Part shown: one piece after another, positions 34,257 through 43,002 of the stretch
Layout: each line of letters starts with the position of its first letter
How positions within the stretch are numbered: position 1 is the stretch's first letter
DNA from: an uncultured Nitrospirota bacterium
GTDB taxonomy: Bacteria; CG2-30-53-67
DNA length: 51,757 nucleotides
Assembly (NCBI GenBank): GCA_945786985.1
Contig: CALZGC010000129.1
Coordinates: forward strand, 1 to 51,757
Reading direction: 5' to 3'
The notes under the pieces: generated by a model
What the model was told of the DNA's origin: nothing
Databases searched by the model: none
The model's input: the letters and a program-made list of their open reading frames with translations, nothing else
Program-made: the position numbers and the translations under genes

Positions 34257-36464
34257 CTAATTCTTCTCCACAACGGTCTGCATGGTTTGAGGTGGCGCAC
34301 CCGGGGCCGCGCGTTCCGGAAGGGTCTGCAGTGCGACGTCGACCGCCAGTTCCAGCGTCGCGCCGGGCTGAAGCCGGACGTCCCACAGGAGCAGGAGACA
34401 GGAACCCTGATAGATCTTCTCGAATCCTCCTTCGGATTGGGAGACCGTCTCAATGGGGAACCGCCACAGGGCGGCCGGTTCGCGTAAGGAGAGCCTGATC
34501 TCGAACCCCTGCCACTCGTCCGTCAGCTGTACCGATCGCACGGCCTCGTCCTGCCCCACACTGCAGAGAAAAGCATCGAGCGGTTTTCTGCCGTTTACCG
34601 TGTAGTAGCGGTCCGGCGCCCGCCCGGCCAGAAGCGTCAGGTTGAATTCGACGCCGAAGCGTCCCGTGAGTTCGCGCGTGCCCGGATTTATGAGGCGATA
34701 GGCTGCGGTAAACGTCGGATCTCCCGCCGCACCGGACACGGTCTTTTCGATACGAAGCGGCTGGGACTCACCCCCGCTGGCGTCCACGTAGACGTCGCCG
34801 GTGCGCTCCATGAAGAGTGAGGCCTCCGCGTTGGATCCCGATAACCGATACCGGTAGGGTGTCTGCACGAAGGTTCCCCGTTCACGATGGCGGGCGGCCT
34901 GAAAGCTCTCCGGCGTTTCGCCGGGGTCTAGAAAATGGTCGATGAGGGACCGCCGGGGGTACGGGTCATACACGATTTGTTCGGCCAGGCCTGCCTCCTT
35001 GGCCACGATTCTCCCGTGGATGGTCTGGGCGCCGTCCGCGTCGTCCGACGGCTCAGGTGCATCTTGAATGTCTCGGTGATAGGATTCGGGGATCCGGGTC
35101 AAGGTGTCCTGGGCATTGAAACAACGGGGTCTGAAGTCAAGTCCCATCAGTGTGCCGCCCTTATGGGGGTCGATGGTTAACACGTAGCTCTCGGTGTTCA
35201 TGATGACCTCGTCGAGGCCGTCGATGTCGATGTCCGCCGGGAAAAGTTCTATCCAGCTCTGCTGCCCCGGATGACGGTTCACATCGGCGATGGTCTCGGC
35301 CCGGATGAGGTGTTCGTAGATGCTCGACCGGAGGTGGGGGAGGTAGAGCCCTCCAAAGACACCGTGCCAGTATGCATCATTGCACTGCCCCTGCCAGAGT
35401 TCATTGAGTGCCCGCTCCTTGTGTTCTCCGGGTTGTAGATGATGAATCTTGTCGCTGATGAAGAGCATCTTCTTGTGCATCAGGTTGCTTTCGGGGTACT
35501 TGGAGAAGAAATTACGCCAGAACCCCCCCGATAGGAATGGACGGGCCACCTCCTCCATCCCTATTTCTCGGATCTTCTCCCGCACCAGGGCATATTCCTC
35601 CGAGGCGTCCGGGAGCAGAGACCATTCGGCCATTTCCATGTAAGAGGAGGTGGGAAGGTAGATGCGTCCCAGCGGCGGGCGCGTCGCGATGATGTCCGAC
35701 AAGAGTCTTACCTCAATCCAGTCCTCGTTCTGCTTGATGGCGTCAAAGAAACGCGAAAGCCATCCGTCTTCATAGACACTCTTGTACGTGCCGGGCCAGA
35801 CCCCGAATTTCTCCCCATCGTCGCCCATGATGGCGAGCGGGTCCTCGCGCGAGTCCCGCACCGATTCGAGAAAGCGGAGCGTCTCCTCCACGGGGTGAAA
35901 AGGAATCAGGTAGCGCAGGCGTTCGCTTCCCGGGAAGACTTTGATCATGCGCCCCTTCTCTTCGGTGAGGTAGTACCCGTACAATGCTTTACCGCGCAGG
36001 CCGGCCATGATGAAGTGGTGATCGTCAATGACGGTGTAGCGGGCGCCCGCCTTCTCAAGGGCTTCCGTCAGATGCGGCTCCCACACACGTTCGGCCAGCC
36101 AGACGCCGTGGGGTTCGGTGTTGAACGTGGTGCGGATGTAGGCGGAGAGCTTCTGGATCTGCCCAAACTTATCCGAATCGAATAGGGTGGTCAGGATGGG
36201 CTCGTAGAAGCCGCCGGACATTATTTCAACCTGCCCCCGGTCCGTGAGTTCCCGGATGAGCACAATGCATTCCGGATGGGTGGCCGCCAGCCATTCCAGA
36301 AGAAAGCCGGAGTAATGCAGCGCAACCCGCATGTGCCCGTGATCCCGCAGCGTTTGGAGAAAGGGAAGGTAGGACTTCTGATAGGCTTCCTCGAGGACGT
36401 GGGGGAAATTGCCCACCGGTTGGTGGTTGTGGATAGCCAGCAGAAGGGTTACTTTGCGACCCAT
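34257..36464 (-). CDS. GH57 alpha-amylase / 4-alpha-glucanotransferase
   Basis: A 735-residue glycoside hydrolase family 57 enzyme acting on alpha-1,4-glucans. The family motif HNHQP is at 12-16, the catalytic nucleophile fits E125 in VWLAERVWEP, and the acid/base aspartate lies in GDDGEKFG (about 214-221). The C-terminal half carries DUF1925/DUF1926-like beta domains, as in archaeal 4-alpha-glucanotransferase. There is no signal peptide, so it should work in the cytoplasm, plausibly on the glucan made by GlgA. GGAGATCTGT precedes the ATG. It leads the unit with the FG-GAP gene. Confidence 0.93.
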   Translation of the reverse strand: MGRKVTLLLAIHNHQPVGNFPHVLEEAYQKSYLPFLQTLRDHGHMRVALHYSGFLLEWLAATHPECIVLIRELTDRGQVEIMSGGFYEPILTTLFDSDKFGQIQKLSAYIRTTFNTEPHGVWLAERVWEPHLTEALEKAGARYTVIDDHHFIMAGLRGKALYGYYLTEEKGRMIKVFPGSERLRYLIPFHPVEETLRFLESVRDSREDPLAIMGDDGEKFGVWPGTYKSVYEDGWLSRFFDAIKQNEDWIEVRLLSDIIATRPPLGRIYLPTSSYMEMAEWSLLPDASEEYALVREKIREIGMEEVARPFLSGGFWRNFFSKYPESNLMHKKMLFISDKIHHLQPGEHKERALNELWQGQCNDAYWHGVFGGLYLPHLRSSIYEHLIRAETIADVNRHPGQQSWIELFPADIDIDGLDEVIMNTESYVLTIDPHKGGTLMGLDFRPRCFNAQDTLTRIPESYHRDIQDAPEPSDDADGAQTIHGRIVAKEAGLAEQIVYDPYPRRSLIDHFLDPGETPESFQAARHRERGTFVQTPYRYRLSGSNAEASLFMERTGDVYVDASGGESQPLRIEKTVSGAAGDPTFTAAYRLINPGTRELTGRFGVEFNLTLLAGRAPDRYYTVNGRKPLDAFLCSVGQDEAVRSVQLTDEWQGFEIRLSLREPAALWRFPIETVSQSEGGFEKIYQGSCLLLLWDVRLQPGATLELAVDVALQTLPERAAPGAPPQTMQTVVEKN

Positions 36465-36961
36465 ACAGATCTCCAGGGCAAGTCCGTGACGGTCAAAAGG
36501 GCATTATAATCAAGACCCTACCCGAAAGCAACCGGAGAATCGACCAACAATAACAGATCCGTGCCAACCCGGGCAAATGCGGCGGGCTCTGCGCGATGTA
36601 TTCTTCATGCAAAGGAGAGAGGATGTGCCCAAAAAAAGCTGACCGATCATTACAATCGGTCAGCTCAAGAAAGGAGGACAGAAACTTAATTAAGCGCCTA
36701 GTGGAAGGAGACCTAATTAAGCCTATTTATCTGGATATACCAGCAAGATCTATGCCAAGACCCGTTCTTTGCGTATCTCTTTGATTTTTATGATGAACTT
36801 GTAAGACTGAGGGCTGCGGACGGGTGCCTGGATGTTCAATTTCTTCCCCAACTTTCGCTCCCGGCGATTCGGTAGGTTGATAACGCTATGAAACGCAAGC
36901 GTTTTACAGCTGTCCAAAAAGGAACCCCGGATTGTACAATTTAGTACAACTTTTCCCCTTT
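36465..36961. other. Intergenic region between GH57 and the palindromic element
   Basis: About 500 bases without a convincing gene. It is AT-richer than its surroundings. Visible are the terminator at 36631-36665, two imperfect TTAATTAA-containing stretches near 36687 and 36713, the palindrome AAACGCAAGCGTTT (36891-36904) and the inverted repeat TTGTAC / GTACAA (36932-36949) just left of the repeat element. A 119-codon minus ORF crosses it but looks fortuitous. Confidence 0.6.
36631..36665 (-). terminator. Strong intrinsic terminator of the hflX unit
   Basis: On the minus strand a perfect 11-pair stem AGCTGACCGAT / ATCGGTCAGCT with a seven-base loop is followed by seven T residues. It lies about 480 bases after the hflX stop, so the transcript of hflX should include the palindromic element in its 3' untranslated region. 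Confidence 0.85.
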
Positions 36962-37147
36962 GCCCGGATATGGCATGAGTCACCGTCACGAGAAGCCCAT
37001 GTAGGTCCTGGAGGTGCCACAGGTAAGCCGCAGAAGAATTAATCTGGCTGAGGACACACAAAAATTTCGAAGTCAGAAAATTTTCTGTACCTTGCCTGTG
37101 GCGGACCATCCGGCGTTGTAATAGCTTCCCTCATGCCATATCCGGGC
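36962..37147 (+). repeat. Palindromic interspersed element, copy 2
   Basis: A 186 bp copy with perfect 17-base terminal inverted repeats: GCCCGGATATGGCATGA (36962-36978) and TCATGCCATATCCGGGC (37131-37147). The shared internal blocks GGCTGAGGACAC (37047-37058) and TTTCGAAGTCAG (37066-37077) identify it as the same family as 829-1006. Its right end overlaps by one base the TAG stop of hflX. Because the terminal repeats match each other better than they match the other copies, both ends have probably changed together, as expected if the fold is selected. Confidence 0.88.
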
Positions 37148-38802
37148 TAAACAGCCTCTCGGTTTTGTCGCTTCTCGGATTTTCCCCAGATGACCTCTTC
37201 GATCCCGTGAGCAATCGCCGCCAATCCCTCTTTCCGGGCTGCACTAACCCCAAGGGAACCGTAACGTCTGCAAAGATGCGAAACCTCCTCGCTCCCCAGA
37301 AGATCAATTTTGTTCAGCACGAGCAGCGTCGGGATCGTGTCGAGGCTCAGATCACGGAGGATATTCTCCACCGCCTGGATGTGGTCTGTGAACTGCGGGT
37401 TAGAGACGTCGACCACATGCAGGAGCAGGTCAGCATCGTGCAGCTCCTCAAGGGTGCTCCTGAACGCCCCCAGGAGATCCTCCGGGAGGTCCCGGATGAA
37501 GCCGACTGTGTCCGTCACGATGACTTCCCGTTCCCGCGGAAAACGGAGCCGACGGGTGGCGGTGTCCAGCGTCGCGAAGAGCTTGTTCGCCACGTGAACA
37601 GTGCTTTGCGTGAGTGCATTGAGCAGCGTCGACTTGCCGGCGTTCGTGTAGCCCACGATGGAGACGATGGGGATATGGGACCGGACTCTCCTGGTGCGCC
37701 GCTGCCGCCGCCCCAGGTCGAGTTTTCGCAGTTCCCTTGTGAGGCGGTTGATGCGCTCCCGGGTGCGCCGGCGGCTGATCTCCAGCTTGGTCTCCCCGGG
37801 TCCCCGTCCGCCGATGCCGCCGGTCAGTCTGGAGAGTCCCGAGTCCCTTTCTCCCAGGCGGGGCAGGAGGTACTTGAGTTGCGCAAGTTCCACCTGGACT
37901 TTGCCTTCCCGGGTCATGGCATGCTGGGAGAAGATGTCCAGGATCAGCTGGGTGCGATCGATGACGCGCAGTTCCGTCACGTCCGCAATGGAACGCGCCT
38001 GACTCGGGGATAGCTCACGGTCAAAGACGATGAGGTTGGAGCCCGACTGCAGCGCATCGATGAGAATCTCCTTGAGCTTGCCTTCGCCCATCACGAAACG
38101 GGGGTGCACTCGGGCGAGATGCTGGGTGACGGCTCCGATGACTTTGATCCCTGCCGTAGCGGCCAATTCCTGCAGCTCGCACAGAGAGGTCCGGGCCGCT
38201 TCGCCCCGCTCCGTGCTGACCTGGATGAGCAGTGCGCGGTCCCGCCGATCGTGCGCATCTTTGTCGGGCTCGGAACGCGCAATCTCATGCTCCAATTCCT
38301 GAATCCAGGTGCCGAAATCAAGGTCTATGGCGTGGGGAAAGACAGGTTCCAGGATTTTCCAGGCTGTCACATTGCGTCCGTGGGGCATGAGGTGTGCCAT
38401 GTAGACGGGCCCCGGCAGGCCGCCCCGGCCGACGGCAATGGCGGCGATCATATCGAGGCGCAGCAGCGCCAGGTCCGTCAGGTCATCCCGACTCAGTGGT
38501 TCCTGTTTCAGATGGGTATGCATCAGGCGCAGCCCGCACAGGCGGGTGGAGGCCAGCCGGTACCGGGACAGGTCCGGCAGAAAGACGGCATGGGAGTTGC
38601 CGACAATGACGAGCCGGATGACGCCTTTGCGGTCCGACAGAAAGCCAATCTGCCTGCCCGTTTCGTGGGAAAGTTCGGAGAGGTAACGCGCAAGCTCCCG
38701 GGTAATCACCTGGTCCACGGGGATGCGCCTGTGATAAATCCGTTCGATCTTCTTGAGTTGACTCGGCTTCAGGCCGACGGTATTTCCGTGAATCGCCTTG
38801 AT
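37147..38802 (-). CDS. hflX: GTPase HflX, apparent ATC start
   Basis: A ribosome-associated GTPase of 551 residues counted from the ATC at 38802. The glycine-rich HflX domain contains LTGGIGGRGPGETKLE and the G domain begins IVGYTNAGKSTLLNAL, with DTVGFIRDLP and NKIDLL. The first ATG/GTG/TTG in frame is at 38718, but the 28 codons upstream read IKAIHGNTVGLKPSQLKKIE, which is the conserved N-terminal extension of deltaproteobacterial HflX, where homologs have MKAIHGNT. AGGAGG lies eight bases before the ATC and TAG is the codon just upstream, so ATC appears to be the initiator. It is third in a unit with NYN and rluD genes. Confidence 0.92.
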   Translation of the reverse strand: MKAIHGNTVGLKPSQLKKIERIYHRRIPVDQVITRELARYLSELSHETGRQIGFLSDRKGVIRLVIVGNSHAVFLPDLSRYRLASTRLCGLRLMHTHLKQEPLSRDDLTDLALLRLDMIAAIAVGRGGLPGPVYMAHLMPHGRNVTAWKILEPVFPHAIDLDFGTWIQELEHEIARSEPDKDAHDRRDRALLIQVSTERGEAARTSLCELQELAATAGIKVIGAVTQHLARVHPRFVMGEGKLKEILIDALQSGSNLIVFDRELSPSQARSIADVTELRVIDRTQLILDIFSQHAMTREGKVQVELAQLKYLLPRLGERDSGLSRLTGGIGGRGPGETKLEISRRRTRERINRLTRELRKLDLGRRQRRTRRVRSHIPIVSIVGYTNAGKSTLLNALTQSTVHVANKLFATLDTATRRLRFPREREVIVTDTVGFIRDLPEDLLGAFRSTLEELHDADLLLHVVDVSNPQFTDHIQAVENILRDLSLDTIPTLLVLNKIDLLGSEEVSHLCRRYGSLGVSAARKEGLAAIAHGIEEVIWGKSEKRQNREAV

Positions 38803-38886
38803 CTAGCAGACCTCCTGACCACGCAGTATAGTAGAGGACGGTTGAAAGTTCAAGCGAGTACGTTATGGAACCAGGCGGGCAGCCTT

Positions 38887-39849
38887 TCAGTGTTGGGGGC
38901 AGTTCTCCCGGAGGAATTGCAGGACCCTCTGCAGGTCCTCCGGGAGGGGCGCCTCGAATTCCATGAACGCCTCGGTACGGGGATGACGAAATCCAAGAAG
39001 CCTGGCGTGGAGCATCTGGCGGGGGACTTGTATCTTAGCCGCGTCCGGGCCGCCAATCTCGGCGAAGTGCCTGCCGCCGTATACGGGGTCACCCACAATG
39101 GGGTGGCCGAGGTGGGCGAGATGGACCCGGATCTGATGGGTTCGGCCGGTCTTCAATTGCAGCGACAGCAGGTCGTAGCCGGCGAAGCGTTCCAGGACCT
39201 CGAAGAGGGTACGGGCTTCACGTCCCCGGGCTGTGTGCACCGCCATTCTTTTCCGGTGGCGCTCATGACGTCCAATGGGCGCCTCGATGACGCCGGCGTC
39301 CCGTGCGACCGCGCCCCGCACGATCGCCAAATAGAGCTTTCGCACGCTACGGCTTTTCATCTGCCGTGACAGCGATCGGTGGGCGGTATCTGTTTTCACA
39401 GCCACCATGACGCCGGAGGTGTCCTTGTCGAGGCGGTGCACAATGCCGGGACGCTCGACACCGCCGATGCCGGAGAGATCCCGGCAATGATGGAGCAGCG
39501 CATTCACCAGGGTGCGGTCTGGATTGCCCGGCGCTGGATGGACGACCATGCCGGCGGGTTTGTCCACGACGACGAGATCGGCATCTTCGTAAAGGATGTT
39601 CAGGGGAATTGGATCCGGTTGCAACGCCAGGGGCCTCACGTCGGGGATGAAGATCCGAATGGTCTCTGAGCCCTGGAGCTTGCGGCTTGCCTTTACCCTT
39701 TCTCCATCGATCGTAATGAGGCCGCCGGCCATCAGCTCCTGCACTCGCGATCGTGAAAGAGCGAGCTCGGGACCGCGCTGTGCAAGAAACAGATCGATCC
39801 GTTTGCCCTGCGCTTCCGGTGGTGTCTGGATGGTCATCTCTTTCGACAT
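38887..39849 (-). CDS. rluD: Pseudouridine synthase, RluD type
   Basis: A 320-residue enzyme that makes pseudouridine in large-subunit rRNA. An S4 RNA-binding domain (about 12-75) is followed by the catalytic domain with D in HRLDKDTSG, the VVDKPAGMVVHP segment and TGRTHQIRVHLAHLGHPI. Length is typical of RluD/RluC. The exact uridine targets cannot be read from the sequence. The ATG at 39849 has no strong ribosome site; a second ATG four codons later is possible. It is 27 bases after the NYN gene and 84 before hflX. Confidence 0.94.
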   Translation of the reverse strand: MSKEMTIQTPPEAQGKRIDLFLAQRGPELALSRSRVQELMAGGLITIDGERVKASRKLQGSETIRIFIPDVRPLALQPDPIPLNILYEDADLVVVDKPAGMVVHPAPGNPDRTLVNALLHHCRDLSGIGGVERPGIVHRLDKDTSGVMVAVKTDTAHRSLSRQMKSRSVRKLYLAIVRGAVARDAGVIEAPIGRHERHRKRMAVHTARGREARTLFEVLERFAGYDLLSLQLKTGRTHQIRVHLAHLGHPIVGDPVYGGRHFAEIGGPDAAKIQVPRQMLHARLLGFRHPRTEAFMEFEAPLPEDLQRVLQFLRENCPQH

Positions 39850-39876
39850 GGTCTGGGTGTCACGGGTGGGCAGGGT

Positions 39877-40386
39877 TCAGAGCTTTCGGATCCGTCTGAG
39901 CCGGGCCCGTTCCTTCTTCGACTTACGTTTCGGATTGCCCTTCTTGCGGGTGTGAATGCGGCGCATTTCCGGCTCGTCGGGGTCTTGCGTGCCCCGGGCA
40001 GTCAGGCTCTTGGTCATCTGCAGCTGCTCCGCAAAAGCCGCCGATCCGATGACGACGGCTCCGTCTCCTCCCACCGAGTCCGCGAGCGCGCGGTCCGAGG
40101 TGACCACCACGCAGGAGCCCCCCCAGCGGCGGTTCAGCCGTTCGATGACTTGATCGGCCCGTTCGCCGAGCTTCGAATAGATGACAGCAATCCCAAGAAT
40201 CCGTTCTCGGTGCTCCACGGGCATTCCCCCCTCGTGGCCGTCCAGAACCACTGTGACGGTATGCCCTTTGAGTTTTCGGTATCGGGAGAGAAGGGCGAAG
40301 AGGTGGTCCCTTTCTTCCTCTCCGGGCGGTGCCTCATTGGGGAGCGAGTGGATGAGGTTATAGCCGTCGATGAGCAGCCTGGACAT
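39877..40386 (-). CDS. NYN-domain (YacP/Rae1-like) RNase
   Basis: A 169-residue protein of the NYN/DUF901 PIN-like nuclease fold. Acidic residues expected at the active site are visible in LLIDGYNLIHSL (D7), VVLDGHEGG, RADQVIERL and VTSDRALAD. In Bacillus the relative Rae1 cleaves mRNA on the ribosome; a ribosome-linked role here is by analogy. The last 35 residues are strongly basic (KKGNPKRKSKKERARLRR), consistent with RNA binding. It leads the NYN-rluD-hflX unit, all translation-related. The palindromic element copy 3 stands about 24 bases upstream of its start, inside any leader. Confidence 0.87.
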   Translation of the reverse strand: MSRLLIDGYNLIHSLPNEAPPGEEERDHLFALLSRYRKLKGHTVTVVLDGHEGGMPVEHRERILGIAVIYSKLGERADQVIERLNRRWGGSCVVVTSDRALADSVGGDGAVVIGSAAFAEQLQMTKSLTARGTQDPDEPEMRRIHTRKKGNPKRKSKKERARLRRIRKL

Positions 40387-40409
40387 GGCGAGCGATATCC
40401 GCTGTATTT

Positions 40410-40595
40410 ACCCGGATATTGCACGAATAGATCAAATACGAGGCCGGACAGTCTGCCACATGCGGTGTTACAGAGAATCTTCTGACTTCGAAACATTGCA
40501 TTATGTCTTCAGCCAAAAAGTTTTCTGTGCCCTGCCTGCGGCGCCTCTAACACCTCTGGGGCCTCTCATGACGATCACTCACGCAATATTCGGGT
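40410..40595 (-). repeat. Palindromic interspersed element, copy 3 (reversed)
   Basis: A 186 bp copy in the opposite orientation to the other two. The ends are ACCCGGATATTGC (40410-40422) and GCAATATTCGGGT (40583-40595). Read on the minus strand it shares with copy 1 GGCTGAAGACATAATGCA-like, CGCCGCAGGCA-like and TTTCGAAGTCAG-like blocks (plus-strand CTGACTTCGAAA at 40482-40493). It lies in the 478 bp gap between the divergent NYN gene and the small conserved gene at 40865. Confidence 0.86.
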
Positions 40596-40775
40596 GAACA
40601 ACCCAATGATTTCTAAAGATTTTTCAATCCCAACAGACGTTTTGTACCACACCCGCCGGTCCGCCGTCAAGGTGGCGTCGGCGGGAAGGGCAGCAGACCT
40701 TGGGACCTCGGGAAAGGCTTGCAGGGTATGGGGATTCGGTTGGCGACGGCATCGGCAAGCCCGGGATATTAGACC

Positions 40776-40805
40776 TTGCAAGCGGCGATTTAAATGTGCT
40801 ATATT
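40776..40805 (+). promoter_or_regulatory. Sigma-70-type promoter for the fts cluster
   Basis: TTGCAA (40776-40781), 18-base spacer, TATATT (40800-40805). Transcription would start near 40812, about 53 bases before the ATG at 40865, and could read through ftsE, ftsX, envC and ctpA up to the terminator at 45590. Confidence 0.6.
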
Positions 40806-40864
40806 GTTGTAAAGTAAATGAAATCCGTCCATTCACGCTGCGTGAGGTCAGGGGTGGTGCTGGC

Positions 40865-41203
40865 ATGCAGACCGGCTACAATACAGATTTTGTATACCAG
40901 GGCAAGAATTTTCATGTCCAAACAGAAGATAACGGGATCCATAACCCCGTTATCGTGACCCTCCTATACAAAGAAGGCAAGATCCTCTGCTCCCGCAAGT
41001 TGAGTTACGCCGATATCTTGAAAGCTGATTGTCTCGAGGATGTTGTTCGCAACCTTATGAAAGAACAGCACAAGCAGATGATCAAGGACCTACGGGACGG
41101 CGCATTCGACGACAAGACACAGGAGAGGGTGGCCGGTGAGTTCCAGAAAGAACAGAGTCTGGACGAAATCATCATCGACTACCTGGCCAGCAGCGATGAG
41201 TAG
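40865..41203 (+). CDS. Conserved small protein upstream of ftsE
   Basis: A 112-residue soluble protein beginning MQTGYNTDFVYQGKNFHVQT. The VQTEDNG...NPVIVTLLYKEG pattern is familiar from short conserved proteins of Geobacter-like genomes, but I know no function. The first half looks like a beta sandwich or hairpin; the second half is helical and charged (MKEQHKQMIKDLRDGAFDD). The frame is open upstream to 40700, but the promoter at 40776-40805 makes ATG 40865 the better start; its ribosome site is weak. It precedes ftsE by 145 bases on the same strand. Confidence 0.8.
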   Translation: MQTGYNTDFVYQGKNFHVQTEDNGIHNPVIVTLLYKEGKILCSRKLSYADILKADCLEDVVRNLMKEQHKQMIKDLRDGAFDDKTQERVAGEFQKEQSLDEIIIDYLASSDE

Positions 41204-41348
41204 GTCGGCTTCGGGGGTATGCGCCGAGGGTGCCTTGTACGGGGAGTCTGAGTATCTTTCCTGTCACCGACCCTGTCCACAAATGTCACCGTTCCATGGG
41301 GCCACTTCTGGATGGCCTCGAGGCCGACCCTGTTGTTGAGGAGCGCCC

Positions 41349-42071
41349 ATGATCAGGATGAGCAATGTGCAGAAGCGCTACGGGAGAGAGTTCCGGGCCA
41401 TCAAGGGGCTCTCTTTGCACATCCGTCGGGGAGAGTTCGTTTTTATAACCGGTCCGAGCGGTGCAGGTAAGACAACACTGCTTAAGATGATCTATTGTGA
41501 GCAAAAAGCCGATGACGGTGAAATTCTTGTCAACGGCAGGAATCTCTCCCGTCTGCGGCGCGGGAGCATCCCCTATCTGCGACGCAACATCGGTGTGGTG
41601 TTCCAGGACTTCAAGCTGATACATTCCAAATCCGTGTTCGACAACATTGTTTTCGCACTCCGTGTGGTCGGCACGCCCAAGAGCGATACGAAACGCCGGG
41701 CCTGGGATGTGCTACGGCGCGTTGGGTTGCAGCACAAAATCAACAGCTATCCTCTCTGTCTGTCCGGTGGTGAACAGCAGCGGGTCGCCATTGCCCGGGC
41801 AGTGGTCAACGATCCGGCCATCCTCATTGCCGACGAGCCTACGGGAAATCTCGATGCGGCCGTTGCAGACGAAATCATGAGCCTGCTGGAGGAGATCCAT
41901 GTGCGGGGCACGACAGTGGTTGTGGCGACGCACAACATGGGTATTGTTCACAGGATGAAGAAGCGGGTGATCCGGCTGGAAGACGGCAAGTGTGTCTCCG
42001 ACACGGACGCACCGGATGCTTTCGAGTTGGATGAAGACAAGATCGCTCTGGTGAAGCCCAGCGTGGGCTGA
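41349..42071 (+). CDS. ftsE: Cell-division ATP-binding protein FtsE
   Basis: A 240-residue ABC ATPase that works with FtsX at the division septum to switch on wall hydrolases. Walker A GPSGAGKT (35-42), Q loop FQDFKL, signature LSGGEQQRVAIARA, Walker B ILIADEPTGNLD and the H loop VVVATHN are all present. GAGGAG lies five bases before the ATG. The C-terminus is slightly longer and more acidic than in E. coli FtsE. ftsX starts 16 bases downstream. Confidence 0.95.
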   Translation: MIRMSNVQKRYGREFRAIKGLSLHIRRGEFVFITGPSGAGKTTLLKMIYCEQKADDGEILVNGRNLSRLRRGSIPYLRRNIGVVFQDFKLIHSKSVFDNIVFALRVVGTPKSDTKRRAWDVLRRVGLQHKINSYPLCLSGGEQQRVAIARAVVNDPAILIADEPTGNLDAAVADEIMSLLEEIHVRGTTVVVATHNMGIVHRMKKRVIRLEDGKCVSDTDAPDAFELDEDKIALVKPSVG

Positions 42072-42087
42072 GAGGGGCTTGGGCGCC

Positions 42088-42990
42088 ATGTTTGTACAGA
42101 ATTTCAGTTACTTTATCGAAGAGGGCTTTCGCAGCCTGCGGCACAACCGGTTCATGAGCGTGGTAGCGATTGTGACGATCGGGTTTGCCCTGATGATTTT
42201 CGGTGCATTCCTGATTGTCTATTCCAACGTTCAACAGATCACCGACGGGTGGATACAGGAAGTGGAAGTGACGGCCTATCTGCGTCAGGGGATCTCCGAC
42301 GATGCCGCCGATGAAATCAAGAAACGTCTCTGGGAGAACAGGGAAATTGCCAGTGTGGCCTATGTGTCGCAGGAGCAGGCCCTTCAGCGGTTTAAATCGG
42401 AACACGCCGATGCGGCTTATCTGCTGGAGGGGCTGACGAACAACCCCTTGCCGGCCTCCTTTGAGATCGGCCTTTCCAAGGAAGCCCGCAGCCGCGAAGC
42501 GGTGGAGCGTCTCGTCGCAAAGCTCGGCAAGCTGCCGGAACTGGAGGGGGTGCAGTACGGTGAGGAGTGGACCAAGAGCCTCCTGACCTTTCTGAAGATA
42601 TTGCGACTGCTCGGGTTCATCCTGGGCGGCCTCCTCGGTGTAGCCATCATCTTCATCATTGCCAACACCGTACGGCTTACCGTCTACGCCCGGCGGGATG
42701 AGCTGGCGGTCATGCGTCTGATCGGAGCGACCAACTGGTTCATCAAGGGGCCCTTCCTGACCGAAGGACTGCTGCAGGGGCTGGTGGGTGCGCTGCTCTC
42801 CCTGGGCCTGCTGTTCGGCATGTATCATTTCTGGCTGCCGAGGCTCCAGGCCAGTGCGGGGATATTCTTTCTGCAGAGTGTTCCGCTTTCCTTCCTGTCG
42901 GTCGACATGCTCCTCTGGATCGTTGCCGCCGGGATGCTGATGGGTTTTTTTGGTAGCCTCATGTCGGTGGGGCGTTTCCTGAAGATATAG
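42088..42990 (+). CDS. ftsX: Cell-division membrane protein FtsX
   Basis: A 300-residue inner-membrane partner of FtsE. The first transmembrane helix (about 25-50, MSVVAIVTIGFALMIFGAFL) is followed by a periplasmic domain of about 120 residues (SNVQQITDGWIQEVEVTAYL onward) and three helices typical of the FtsX permease fold (about 165-300). I use ATG 42088; a TTG at 42079 is open. GAGAGGGG is upstream. The periplasmic loop would contact the EnvC-like protein encoded 12 bases downstream. Confidence 0.94.
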   Translation: MFVQNFSYFIEEGFRSLRHNRFMSVVAIVTIGFALMIFGAFLIVYSNVQQITDGWIQEVEVTAYLRQGISDDAADEIKKRLWENREIASVAYVSQEQALQRFKSEHADAAYLLEGLTNNPLPASFEIGLSKEARSREAVERLVAKLGKLPELEGVQYGEEWTKSLLTFLKILRLLGFILGGLLGVAIIFIIANTVRLTVYARRDELAVMRLIGATNWFIKGPFLTEGLLQGLVGALLSLGLLFGMYHFWLPRLQASAGIFFLQSVPLSFLSVDMLLWIVAAGMLMGFFGSLMSVGRFLKI

Positions 42991-43002
42991 GGTCAGCCGG
43001 CC

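Noticed and set aside
36750-37109. Minus-strand ORF of 119 codons between GH57 and hflX
   Set aside because: It runs through the palindromic element, has no ribosome site and no recognisable domain.
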